A stretch of 64,000 nucleotides of DNA from an uncultured Prevotella sp. (GTDB lineage: Bacteria > Bacteroidota > Bacteroidia > Bacteroidales > Bacteroidaceae): NCBI GenBank assembly GCA_934217675.1, contig CAKQCV010000005.1:21263-85262 (forward strand), in the 5' to 3' direction. A program made the position numbers and the translations under genes. The notes beneath the pieces are model-generated. The model was not told where the DNA came from. It made no database searches and was given only the letters and a program-made list of their open reading frames with translations. Shown here piece after piece: positions 9,189-17,930 of this stretch (positions are counted from its first letter, which is position 1; every line of letters starts with the position of its first letter).

Positions 9189-10937
9189 TCAAAATGTTAT
9201 AATAAATTCATCAAGAGTTTCATATCTACTACCAAGCATCATCTTTTTGTTCTTTAAACGATACTTACGCTTCCTGAGCGTAGAGTCGCTGGTTGCCAAG
9301 AGCAAACACTGATCTTGTGTATTGATATTTATCTTCAGTAAGCAGCATAAACACAAGTCATCAAGAGACAATTCCGGAAAACACTTTTTTAGTCTGTCTA
9401 CAAAATAATCATAACATAAATTTGTTGATTCAACAAGGTTTTCACGTTCTTCTTCAGATAACGCTATTTTGTTAGCCAATGTTATTTTCTTGCGTTCTTG
9501 CATATCTCTTACTCGTTCTATTTTCTTTATAACCTCATCCATTCTGAAAATTCGCAATTTTAAGCCTTGCTGCTGTTTACGTAGCTCAGCCAATTGCAAA
9601 TTTTTATCATTAAGCGTTCGCATCAATTCAATCTCCTTATCCTGTGCCTCTTGTTTTGTCTTCATCAACAAGTAATTATGCTCTTTTATCTGCGAAAGGC
9701 TCTTTGCCAACAAGCGTTCCTTTGTTTGGATAGCCCTGTTTATACGTCTACGCCAGCGTTGATAAGCATATCCAATAAATGTGAGTATAACAAAAACTAC
9801 AGCTATCAGTAAAGCTATGAAGTTACCTTTACGCTCACTCTCAAGTGCCAGCTTATTTCGTTCAGCAGCTAACAATGAGTAGTTGTACAGCTTCTGTACT
9901 TTCATTATTTCTTCATTGCGTTGGTAATTATACATGGAGTCCATTTCTGTAGAAAAGAGAGTTTTATATTCCAAAGCTAATTTATAATTTCCCCTTTGGG
10001 ATTCTAATTCACTCATATCATTGAAATAAGAAGCTTTTTGATAGAACTCTTTGCTTTGTCTTCCTTTGTTTATGTAAATATAAGCAGAGTCATATTGGCC
10101 TAAATTCATCAGGACAACTCCTTTTATAGCAAATAAAGGCTTTACATCATTACCTGTTTTTACACATCTGATAGCTTTATTGACATATTCAAGAGCATGA
10201 CTATGCTTTCCTTGCATCTCATATACAGCAGCAATACTCTTGAGCAATAAATCCTTTCTATCATAGTTATGCCGTTTTGCCATTATTAAAGCATCCGAAA
10301 ATACAGATAAAGCCTTTCCGTAATCTTGTGAATAAACGTATTCCCAACCTATCAAGTCAATCATATGAATTGCCTTTGCATAGTCGTTCATTGCTAAAGC
10401 ATATTTTTTTGCACACTTATATTTCTCAATAGATTCAGTGTATGGTGATTCTGAGCGCAATAACCACCCCCACTGACTATACAAAATATATTTCATAGCA
10501 TTGTTATTTATGCTTTTTCCTGTATTTGCAGCCTCACTGTATGCTTTTACAGCCTTGCTGTCTTCACCAAGTTCGGCATAGACCAAAGCACAACAGAGCT
10601 GCGAGATAGCTTTCAAATTTTTATTGTCACTTTGTGAGTAATATTCTCTTACTGACATAGAAAGAGAATCATTGTCTTGCTTATGTACATTGAAATTCTT
10701 TATAATACGCAAGATATTACGCCTTTCATTACATTCACGATGTGATGGTGGACATTCTGCAGTATGCTCATAAATTGATATGGCACTGTCGGGAAATTGC
10801 ATTGCAGCATCAAGTTCAGCCTGTGTAAGCATTTTCTTACAATTCGAATGATTGTCACAGGCACAAAATATAGCAACAAAAAATAAACAACATGCACATA
10901 GACTTGGTATGTAACAAAAATAATTCAATCTTGCCAT
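9189..10937 (-). CDS. TPR-repeat membrane lipoprotein with C-terminal regulator-like domain
   Basis: 582 aa from the ATG at 10937; the upstream TTG at 10967 lies inside the TATTTTTG -7 box (10965-10972), which rules it out. The N-terminus is hydrophobic with a lipobox-like AIFCAC near residue 28. Residues ~50-370 are TPR-type helical repeats (for example YAKAIHMIDLIGWEYVYSQ). A single membrane segment follows (FIALLIAVVFVILTFIGYAY), then a long coiled coil, then a ~70-residue C-terminal domain (LSLDDLCLCCLLKIN...STLRKRKYRLKNKK) resembling the helix-turn-helix-like tail of Bacteroidetes TPR transducers. Such proteins are thought to sense periplasmic or envelope conditions. Target and signal are unknown; its neighbour on the same strand is the BspA-like gene, a plausible but unproven target. 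Confidence 0.7.
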   Translation of the reverse strand: MARLNYFCYIPSLCACCLFFVAIFCACDNHSNCKKMLTQAELDAAMQFPDSAISIYEHTAECPPSHRECNERRNILRIIKNFNVHKQDNDSLSMSVREYYSQSDNKNLKAISQLCCALVYAELGEDSKAVKAYSEAANTGKSINNNAMKYILYSQWGWLLRSESPYTESIEKYKCAKKYALAMNDYAKAIHMIDLIGWEYVYSQDYGKALSVFSDALIMAKRHNYDRKDLLLKSIAAVYEMQGKHSHALEYVNKAIRCVKTGNDVKPLFAIKGVVLMNLGQYDSAYIYINKGRQSKEFYQKASYFNDMSELESQRGNYKLALEYKTLFSTEMDSMYNYQRNEEIMKVQKLYNYSLLAAERNKLALESERKGNFIALLIAVVFVILTFIGYAYQRWRRRINRAIQTKERLLAKSLSQIKEHNYLLMKTKQEAQDKEIELMRTLNDKNLQLAELRKQQQGLKLRIFRMDEVIKKIERVRDMQERKKITLANKIALSEEERENLVESTNLCYDYFVDRLKKCFPELSLDDLCLCCLLKININTQDQCLLLATSDSTLRKRKYRLKNKKMMLGSRYETLDEFIITF

Positions 10938-11044
10938 ACAATTACTTTTATGATTTACAATGTGCAAAAATACTCAAATCTTTTTGTTTTATCTTTATCT
11001 TTTGTAAAAAAGGAAAGCTATACTTGAATATTGTGTTTCATAAA

Positions 11045-11088
11045 AACATAAAGTCCCGTCTGGTATGAACCAGACGGGACTTTATGTT
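11045..11088. terminator. Perfect 20-bp terminator hairpin downstream of pckA
   Basis: Arms 11045-11064 and 11069-11088 pair perfectly around a 4-nt ATGA loop. It lies ~30 bp past the pckA stop on the minus strand. Confidence 0.9.
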
Positions 11089-11118
11089 ATATCAGAATAT
11101 CTTATTCTAATGTTAAAA

Positions 11119-12732
11119 TTAAAGCTGTGGACCAGCAGCAACAAGAGCCTTACCAGCCTCGTTTGTCTCATACTTCTTGAAGTTCTTGATGAAACGAGCT
11201 GCAAGATCCTTAGCCTTCTCCTCCCACTGAGCTGCATCAGCGTATGTGTCGCGTGGGTCAAGGATGTTAGGATCAACACCCTCAAGCTGTGTAGGAACAA
11301 CGAAGTTGAAGAATGGGATTGTCTTTGTTGGAGCAGCATCGATTGAGTGATCAAGAATTGCATCGATGATACCACGAGTATCACGGATAGAGATACGCTT
11401 ACCAGTTCCATTCCAACCAGTGTTTACCAAGTATGCCTTAGCACCGCTCTTCTCCATCTTCTTAACGAGCTCCTCAGCATATTTTGTTGGGTGAAGCTCC
11501 AAGAATGCCTGACCGAAGCAAGCAGAGAATGTTGGAGTTGGCTCTGTAATACCGCGCTCTGTACCAGCCAACTTAGCTGTGAATCCTGAGAGGAAGTAGT
11601 ACTTTGTCTGCTCTGCGTTCAGGATTGATACAGGAGGAAGAACTCCGAATGCATCAGCTGACAAGAAGATAACTTGTTTTGCTGCAGGACCCTGAGAGAA
11701 TGGGCGCTGAATATTCTTGATGTGGTAGATAGGATAAGAAACACGAGTGTTCTCTGTTACGCTCTTATCAGCGAAATCAATCTTACCATTCTTATCTACA
11801 GTTACATTCTCAAGAAGAGCGTCACGACGGATAGCGTTGTAAATATCAGGCTCTGAATCCTTGTCAAGGTTGATAACCTTAGCATAGCAACCACCCTCAA
11901 AGTTGAATACACCTTCATCATCCCATCCGTGCTCGTCATCACCGATAAGCTTACGCTTTGGATCTGTAGACAAAGTTGTCTTACCTGTTCCTGAAAGTCC
12001 GAAGAAGATAGCTGTGTTCTCACCATTCATATCAGTGTTTGCAGAGCAGTGCATAGAAGCCATACCCTTCAATGGCAAGAAGTAGTTCATCATAGAGAAC
12101 ATACCTTTCTTCATCTCACCACCATACCAAGTGTTGATGATTACCTGCTCCTTAGAAGTAACGTTGAATACAACAGCTGTCTCTGAATGAAGACCAAGCT
12201 CCTTCCAGTTCTCAACCTTAGCCTTAGAAGCGTTATATACGATAAAGTCTGGTTCCTGATCGAACTCAGCCTCGTTCTGAGGACGGATGAACATATTTGT
12301 TACGAAATGAGCCTGCCAAGCAACCTCAACGATGAAACGAACCTTCATACGTGTATCCTTGTGAGTTCCGCAGAAACCATCAACAACATACAGTTTCTTA
12401 TTTGAAAGCTCTTTCTTTGCGATTTCCTTTACAGCAGCCCAAGCCTCTGGAGTTGCCTTGTGGTTGTCATTGTGATATTCCTCAGAATCCCACCAAACAG
12501 TATCGTGAGAGTTCTCATCATCAACGATAAACTTGTCCTTAGGTGAACGACCGGTGTAGATACCTGTCATTACGTTTACTGCACCAAGCTCAGTCTCTTG
12601 ACCTACCTCGAAACCTTCGAGACCTGCTTTTGTCTCCTCGTTGAACAATACTTCATAAGAAGGATTGTAGAGAACCTCAGTTGTACCTGTGATTCCATAC
12701 TTCTCTAAAACTGACTTATCAAATCTTGCCAT
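11119..12732 (-). CDS. pckA: Phosphoenolpyruvate carboxykinase (ATP)
   Basis: 537 aa, full length. Interconverts oxaloacetate + ATP and phosphoenolpyruvate + CO2 + ADP; in succinate-producing Bacteroidales it usually runs toward CO2 fixation. Motifs: P-loop [11 protein letters not shown], metal-binding region [24 protein letters not shown] near residue 60 and the late segment [15 protein letters not shown]. The coding sequence has a more restricted codon choice than its neighbours, consistent with high expression. It is a single gene with a complete -33/-7 promoter at 12826-12856, a leader of ~85 nt and a 20-bp-stem terminator. Confidence 0.97.
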   Translation of the reverse strand: MARFDKSVLEKYGITGTTEVLYNPSYEVLFNEETKAGLEGFEVGQETELGAVNVMTGIYTGRSPKDKFIVDDENSHDTVWWDSEEYHNDNHKATPEAWAAVKEIAKKELSNKKLYVVDGFCGTHKDTRMKVRFIVEVAWQAHFVTNMFIRPQNEAEFDQEPDFIVYNASKAKVENWKELGLHSETAVVFNVTSKEQVIINTWYGGEMKKGMFSMMNYFLPLKGMASMHCSANTDMNGENTAIFFGLSGTGKTTLSTDPKRKLIGDDEHGWDDEGVFNFEGGCYAKVINLDKDSEPDIYNAIRRDALLENVTVDKNGKIDFADKSVTENTRVSYPIYHIKNIQRPFSQGPAAKQVIFLSADAFGVLPPVSILNAEQTKYYFLSGFTAKLAGTERGITEPTPTFSACFGQAFLELHPTKYAEELVKKMEKSGAKAYLVNTGWNGTGKRISIRDTRGIIDAILDHSIDAAPTKTIPFFNFVVPTQLEGVDPNILDPRDTYADAAQWEEKAKDLAARFIKNFKKYETNEAGKALVAAGPQL

Positions 12733-13104
12733 TTTTATTAATGTATTTAATGTGAATATTTTATCCTTTGTTTTTATTAGCTGTATAAATTGTACGAATA
12801 ATAATACCTACTTCGTAAATCGTGGCAAAGGTAGCAAAAAACTACTTTTCAACAAAAAGAACTATGGTAAAATTGTATGTCTGTCACTCTTTTTAGGTTA
12901 AAGTTGTTTAAATGTATATACCCCGCTACTTTTTTGTAAATCGCAAATGACAAATTTTCTTCTTAATTGTTTACTTTTGCAATGATGGGACTACATTGAG
13001 CAGTTTCATTACTTTTGCCTTACATTTATAAGGCACTTTCCATAGCATTTAAAATTGCTGTACCCAATAAAGGAATCTAACAAAAACAAGCAATAAAAAT
13101 CCAA
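12733..13104. other. Divergent pckA-upp promoter region
   Basis: 372 bp between divergent genes. Toward pckA: the promoter at 12826-12856. Toward upp: two identical TACTTTTG boxes at 12972-12979 and 13010-13017, 38 bp apart, each a possible -7 element, neither with a clear -33 TTTG. Confidence 0.65.
12826..12856 (-). promoter_or_regulatory. pckA promoter (Bacteroidetes -33/-7)
   Basis: On the minus strand, TTTG (12853-12856), 19-bp spacer, TACCTTTG (12826-12833). Confidence 0.8.
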
Positions 13105-13764
13105 ATGAAAGTAATAAACTTCAGCGAGCAAAACTCAGTAATGAACCAGTATCTTGCAGAGATACGCGACAAGGACTATCAGCAGAACCGCCTTGTGTTC
13201 CGTAACAATATCTGTCGCATCGGTGAGATTATGGCTTACGAAATGAGTAAGACTTTTAACTATACATTGAAGACAGTGCATACACCACTTGCAGATGCTA
13301 AAGTGAGTGTTCCGACAAACGATGTGGTCGTAGCTACTATATTCCGTGCCGGATTGCCATTCCACACTGGTTTTCTCAATGTTTTCGACCATGCAGGAAA
13401 CGCTTTCGTCAGTGCATACCGCAAATATATAGACGAAGCCCACACCCAAGTTGGCATACATATTGAATATCTTGCCACCCCCGATCTTAACGGCAAGACT
13501 CTTATTATTACAGATCCTATGCTTGCAACAGGTGGGTCAATGGAATTAGGCTACAAAGCCTTCTTGACAAAAGGCAAACCGGAGCATGTACATGTGGCAT
13601 GTGTGATAGCTACGCCTGAAGGCATTGAACATGTAAAAAAGACCTTCCCTGAAGCAGAAACAACAATATGGTGTGCTGCCGTAGACCCTGGGATGAACGA
13701 ACATAAATATATCGTGCCGGGATTCGGAGATGCTGGAGACTTGTGCTTCGGTGAGAAACTCTAA
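13105..13764 (+). CDS. upp: Uracil phosphoribosyltransferase
   Basis: 219 aa. Converts uracil + PRPP to UMP in pyrimidine salvage. The PRPP-binding loop DPMLATGGSM is at about residue 135, with FRAGLPFH (~residue 90) and the C-terminal uracil-binding GFGDAGDLCFG. Slightly longer than the usual ~208 aa. Start ATG at 13105 follows an AT-rich leader. Single gene, divergent from pckA and convergent with the lipoprotein gene at 13847. Confidence 0.93.
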   Translation: MKVINFSEQNSVMNQYLAEIRDKDYQQNRLVFRNNICRIGEIMAYEMSKTFNYTLKTVHTPLADAKVSVPTNDVVVATIFRAGLPFHTGFLNVFDHAGNAFVSAYRKYIDEAHTQVGIHIEYLATPDLNGKTLIITDPMLATGGSMELGYKAFLTKGKPEHVHVACVIATPEGIEHVKKTFPEAETTIWCAAVDPGMNEHKYIVPGFGDAGDLCFGEKL

Positions 13765-13797
13765 TATGGTATTTTATCTGTGAGAATACGACAAAAT

Positions 13798-13824
13798 GAG
13801 GGCGTATCGTTTTGATGCGCCCTC
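13798..13824. terminator. Terminator between upp and the convergent lipoprotein gene
   Basis: GAGGGCG (13798-13804) pairs with CGCCCTC (13818-13824), followed by a T-rich stretch; can serve both converging transcripts. Confidence 0.7.
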
Positions 13825-13846
13825 TATTATGATTGTTATTATGATT

Positions 13847-14292
13847 CTATTCTGCTGCTTGTCGTATATAAATTGGACAAGCTACATCACCTGTACTCAT
13901 AACCAATTCTATAGTCCTTGCAGTCAAAAGAGAATTTTGTTTTATGGAGCAATTAACTTTGTTGCCTGCTTCAGAAAACTCATACCAATCTTTATCTTTT
14001 AATTCTTTTTTTTGTCCTTTGTTATATATTAATTTAAACTCTTCTTTGTCTGATTTTTGTGTGCTAATGCAAGAGATATACCACCCAGGATAGTTGTTTA
14101 CAGTAATGGAAAAATCTTTTCCCTTGACAGGAACATCAATGTAACTGTTTTCTTTTTCTTTTCTTATCGTAACATCATTAGACGATATTTTGCAAGGTTC
14201 TCCACCTCCAAGATAAATATCATTAGATTTATCACTGCAACCACCTAAAAACATGGTTAATAAGAAAAAAAAGATAAAATTATTTTTTTCAT
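13847..14292 (-). pseudogene. BACON-like lipoprotein gene with frameshifted signal peptide
   Basis: The uninterrupted frame starts at 14254 with MFLGGCSDKSN (135 aa), too short to be a signal peptide. An ATG at 14292 starts MKKIILSFFSY and then hits a stop in the other frame. If the poly-T run (coding strand, complement of eight A at 14265-14272) had nine T, the frames would join into MKKIILSFFFLLTMFLGGC, a textbook lipoprotein signal with lipobox LGGC. The body is beta-rich and ends in CPIYIRQAA, similar to the end of BACON-type Ig-like domains. The 14292 start assumes the corrected frame. Real frameshift, phase-variable switch and sequencing error remain open. No function is known. Confidence 0.65.
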
Positions 14293-14906
14293 TTCTATTT
14301 ATATTACAAGACTATAACTATTATTCAATATCGCTAATCTTGATGACCGATACTGAATAGAAAAGTAATTGCAATTACATTTCGAAATGCAAAAATACTG
14401 CAAATAAAGATGATTAACAATACTTATTCTTAGGTATTTCAGGAAAAGTATAAATTTATATTTCAAGTGCCATAATAAATATATCCGCGATGCTGTTTTG
14501 TACACTTACATTCATCCCTGTGAGAATTATTGTTGGAAAAAGTTGCCAAGTTTCTCATAGAAATTAGGCAACTTTCCATGAGAAATCAGGCATATTTTGA
14601 AAAAAACAAGGCATAACGATAAAATATATCACACAATTTGACATTAAAAGAACATACTATCACAACATTAAACTCTTAATATAAACCAGTCTCTACAGAA
14701 TAAAAAAAATGCATCAAGAACATACTATTGATAAAAAGTAAACAACAACATTCACAAATGTTAATACGTTTTCTTTTGTATATTTTTGTAGGTGCTTTGT
14801 TCTAAAAAAACTCAATAAACATATTATTTAATATAATAAAGCATTGTATAAGGTGGATTTTTGGAATATTCTGACTAAATTTGCAGCTAAAATTATAATT
14901 TTGGAT
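14293..14906. other. Intergenic region upstream of the DUF6242 lipoprotein
   Basis: 614 bp, AT-rich. A hairpin is formed by AAAGTTGCC (14538-14546) and GGCAACTTT (14567-14575), with a partial repeat of its right half just after. TATTTTTG at 14781-14788 and TAAATTTG at 14876-14883 are candidate -7 boxes for the gene at 14907. No gene is seen. Confidence 0.55.
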
Positions 14907-16361
14907 ATGAAAAGAAAGTTTTTCCCACTTACATTGCTTTTGGCTGGTGTCTTCATGTTGGCATCGTGCCTTGGTGATGATACAGACAATAGCGATATAA
15001 CTTATTATGGTGACGCAGCTATAACATCGTTCTCTCTCGGAACGCTTAACAAATATTACCTCTACAACAACGGTGATACCATAAAGAAGAACGAGGATGG
15101 AACTGACAGTACAACGACTGTAGACTGCAGCACCTACAAGATGACAATAGACCAGCTGAAACACGAAATATATAATGTTGATTCTCTACCAGCTGGTGTT
15201 GATGCCAAGAAGGTGGTTTGCACTGTTGCAAGCAAGAACTCCGGAATTATTGTTGTGAAGAAAATCAATAACGACAGTCTTGATTATTATAGCAGCGCAG
15301 ATTCCATGGATTTGTCAGTACCACGACAATTCAGAGTATATTCTACAGATGGAACAAATTACCGGAAGTATAATGTCACGGTTAATGTCCATAAAGAGCT
15401 TCCAGACTCTTTCGTATGGCACAAGCAATCAATGACAGAAAGTGCTACTGGTTTGAACAACGTAAGCGGTGTAAACACGTTTGCTATGGGCAACACTCTA
15501 TACACAGCAATTTCTGATGCAGCAGGAACATATATCGCTGCAAAAAATATAGACAACGACAGTGAACCATGGAGAGTGTTGGTATCAAACATGAATATGG
15601 TTTTCAGTAAGGATGCATATAAAAATATTGCCGTTCTTAATGGATGGATTTATATTCTTAATGACGGAAAGATGTTCAAAGCACAAGACGGTAGTACATG
15701 GCAGCCTGTTACGACATCTGGCTTAAATAATCCCAAACAGCTTGTGGGTGCCGGAAGCACTAAAATGTATGCCGTTACAGCTACAGGCATTGCCTCGTCT
15801 GCAGACGGAAACAATTGGACAGAAACATCTGTTGATGGAGAAATATCAAAACTACCCTCAAACAACGCACACATTTGTTCGTTACCTTTGAAGACGAACT
15901 CAGGTGTAGAACGAATTGTCATGATAGGCAACAGTGACATTGCATCAGATACTACAGCTGTTGTATGGGGTAAAATAGAAGATTCCAAAGAAAGTGTAGA
16001 TTCTTACTCATGGTCACTGTATGAAGGCGGATATAAACTTATGCTTCCTAATATGCAAGGTTTATCGGTTATGAAATATGACGGTAAGCTTTATGCTATT
16101 GGCGGTTCAGGTTTGAATGGTAGTAAAGTTCAGCCATACAGCAAGTTATATTGTAGCAAAGACCAAGGATTGACATGGCAAACAAGCTCTTTGTTTACAT
16201 TGCCAAAAGATTTGCCTACAGATGTTGATGCAAACACTATCAGCATGACCGCAGACAAAGAAAATCATGTTTGGATTGTATGTGCAAAGACTGGTCAGGT
16301 TTGGAAAATGAGAATCAATAGACTTGGCTGGAAAACAGTACAAAAGTCTTTTAATGAATAG
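14907..16361 (+). CDS. DUF6242-type lipoprotein
   Basis: 484 aa from the ATG at 14907; the upstream in-frame TTG at 14844 lies before the TAAATTTG box at 14876-14883 and is rejected. Lipoprotein signal MKRKFFPLTLLLAGVFMLASC with Cys21. The N-terminal ~130 residues are a Bacteroidales-specific beta domain (TYYGDAAITSFSLGTLNKYY...YKMTIDQLKHEIYN). The rest repeats Trp- and Asp-rich blades (DGSTWQPV, DGNNWTET, DQGLTWQT) like a BNR/kelch beta-propeller. Probably outer-membrane anchored. The family matches DUF6242 from memory; no function is known. Followed 65 bp later by the DUF6089 envelope gene. Confidence 0.8.
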   Translation: MKRKFFPLTLLLAGVFMLASCLGDDTDNSDITYYGDAAITSFSLGTLNKYYLYNNGDTIKKNEDGTDSTTTVDCSTYKMTIDQLKHEIYNVDSLPAGVDAKKVVCTVASKNSGIIVVKKINNDSLDYYSSADSMDLSVPRQFRVYSTDGTNYRKYNVTVNVHKELPDSFVWHKQSMTESATGLNNVSGVNTFAMGNTLYTAISDAAGTYIAAKNIDNDSEPWRVLVSNMNMVFSKDAYKNIAVLNGWIYILNDGKMFKAQDGSTWQPVTTSGLNNPKQLVGAGSTKMYAVTATGIASSADGNNWTETSVDGEISKLPSNNAHICSLPLKTNSGVERIVMIGNSDIASDTTAVVWGKIEDSKESVDSYSWSLYEGGYKLMLPNMQGLSVMKYDGKLYAIGGSGLNGSKVQPYSKLYCSKDQGLTWQTSSLFTLPKDLPTDVDANTISMTADKENHVWIVCAKTGQVWKMRINRLGWKTVQKSFNE

Positions 16362-16426
16362 AAAATATATGGCACTCTGCTGTATCAACAGTAGTATTGC
16401 CTATATATAATAAGGTATAAAGTGTA

Positions 16427-17149
16427 ATGCACTGTATTTTTTCAAAAACATATCATCAATATCTTCTGAACATAGTTTTAATGTCTGTGTTCACTCTGTG
16501 TGCCGTTCCTGTAATGGCACAAGAAGATGATATGTACAAAATGGAGATAGGTGCAGGACTTGGTATTGTGACTTACGAAGGTGACTTCAATGGCAATATA
16601 ACAAAAGGTGCCCAGCCAGGAGCTTCACTTATATTGCGTAGAGTATTTAATCCATATATGGATCTTAGACTTGGCATTATGTATGGCAAACTCAAGGGTT
16701 CATCAGAAAATGAGAAGACATACTATCCTGACTATCAGCAAACAAAATATGACTTCAGCAACACTCTTATAGACGCATCCTTGACATACGAATACAATTT
16801 CTGGCCTTATGGCACAGGGAGAGATTATCGTGGTGCACAAAGGCTTACTCCGTTTGTATTCCTCGGTATTGGTGCAACATACGTTAAGACAGAGGATAAA
16901 GGAGTGTTTACTGGAAACTTGCCAATTGGAGTAGGAGTAAAATACAAACTTGGCAAAAGAGTAAATCTTGGAATAGAATGGGCTATCCACTTTTCACTCA
17001 GTGATGAGTTGGACGGCGTGAAAGACCCATATATGATAAAAAGTAGTGGATTGTTCAAAAACACAGACTGCTATTCGGCATTGCAATTGACGCTAACCTA
17101 TAGCTTCATGCAAAAATGTAGAACCTGTAACAGTGATAAATATGACTGA
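16427..17149 (+). CDS. DUF6089-type outer membrane beta-barrel protein
   Basis: 240 aa. N-terminal signal peptide with cleavage near PVMAQ (residue ~32). The mature part has alternating hydrophobic strands and ends in LTLTYSF plus a short tail, as in small 8-strand barrels. The sequence [19 protein letters not shown] and [19 protein letters not shown] fit the DUF6089 family, commonly found just upstream of uppS-bamA in Bacteroidetes. It overlaps uppS by 8 bp, implying translational coupling and a link to envelope assembly. The exact role is unknown. Confidence 0.8.
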   Translation: MHCIFSKTYHQYLLNIVLMSVFTLCAVPVMAQEDDMYKMEIGAGLGIVTYEGDFNGNITKGAQPGASLILRRVFNPYMDLRLGIMYGKLKGSSENEKTYYPDYQQTKYDFSNTLIDASLTYEYNFWPYGTGRDYRGAQRLTPFVFLGIGATYVKTEDKGVFTGNLPIGVGVKYKLGKRVNLGIEWAIHFSLSDELDGVKDPYMIKSSGLFKNTDCYSALQLTLTYSFMQKCRTCNSDKYD

Positions 17150-17897
17150 CAACAAGAATATCAAGCTGGATATGACCCGAATACCGGAGCATATCGCTAT
17201 TATAATGGACGGTAACGGACGATGGGCAACTGAACGCGGAAAAGAAAGAAGCTATGGCCATCAGGCTGGAGTAGATACCGTTAGAAGAATAACATCAGAG
17301 TGTACAAGACTTGGTGTAAAGTATTTGACGCTGTATTCTTTTTCAAATGAGAATTGGAATAGACCAGTAGACGAGGTTGCAGCACTCATGGGATTGGTAT
17401 TGTCGGCATTAAACGATGAGCTTTTCATGAAAAACAATGTACGCTTCCGCGTTATTGGTGATATGAACAGATTACCGAAAGCTGTTCAGGAAAAGTTGCA
17501 AGAAACTGTTGACCTTACAGCAAATAACACAAAGATGACAATGATTGTAGCACTCAGTTATTCGTCACGGTGGGAAATTGTTAAGGCAGCAAAGGAATTG
17601 GCACAGTTGGCAGTAGAAGGGAAAATCAAGCCTGAAGACATAACAGAGGATAATTTCGGCGATCACCTTACAACCAATTTCATGCCCGACCCAGATTTGC
17701 TGATAAGAACAGGAGGTGAGCTTAGAATATCAAATTATCTTCTTTGGCAGATAGCATATTCTGAATTATATTTCTGCGACACTTTTTGGCCAGATTTCAG
17801 CGAAGCTGATTTGCACAAGGCAATTGCCAGTTTCCAAAACAGACAAAGAAGATTTGGAAAGACAGAGGCTCAAATTGAAAGTGAGGAAAACAAATAA
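17142..17897 (+). CDS. uppS: Isoprenyl transferase (undecaprenyl diphosphate synthase)
   Basis: 251 aa from the ATG at 17142; the GTG at 17133 is the other in-frame start. Builds the C55 lipid carrier for peptidoglycan and O-antigen by cis-adding isopentenyl units to farnesyl diphosphate. Visible motifs: [13 protein letters not shown] with the catalytic Asp, [33 protein letters not shown] and the acidic [13 protein letters not shown]. Full length. Start overlaps the upstream gene by 8 bp; bamA starts 33 bp downstream. Confidence 0.96.
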   Translation: MTDNKNIKLDMTRIPEHIAIIMDGNGRWATERGKERSYGHQAGVDTVRRITSECTRLGVKYLTLYSFSNENWNRPVDEVAALMGLVLSALNDELFMKNNVRFRVIGDMNRLPKAVQEKLQETVDLTANNTKMTMIVALSYSSRWEIVKAAKELAQLAVEGKIKPEDITEDNFGDHLTTNFMPDPDLLIRTGGELRISNYLLWQIAYSELYFCDTFWPDFSEADLHKAIASFQNRQRRFGKTEAQIESEENK

Positions 17898-17930
17898 CCT
17901 CCACGAGAAAAGAAAATATAAAGACATACG

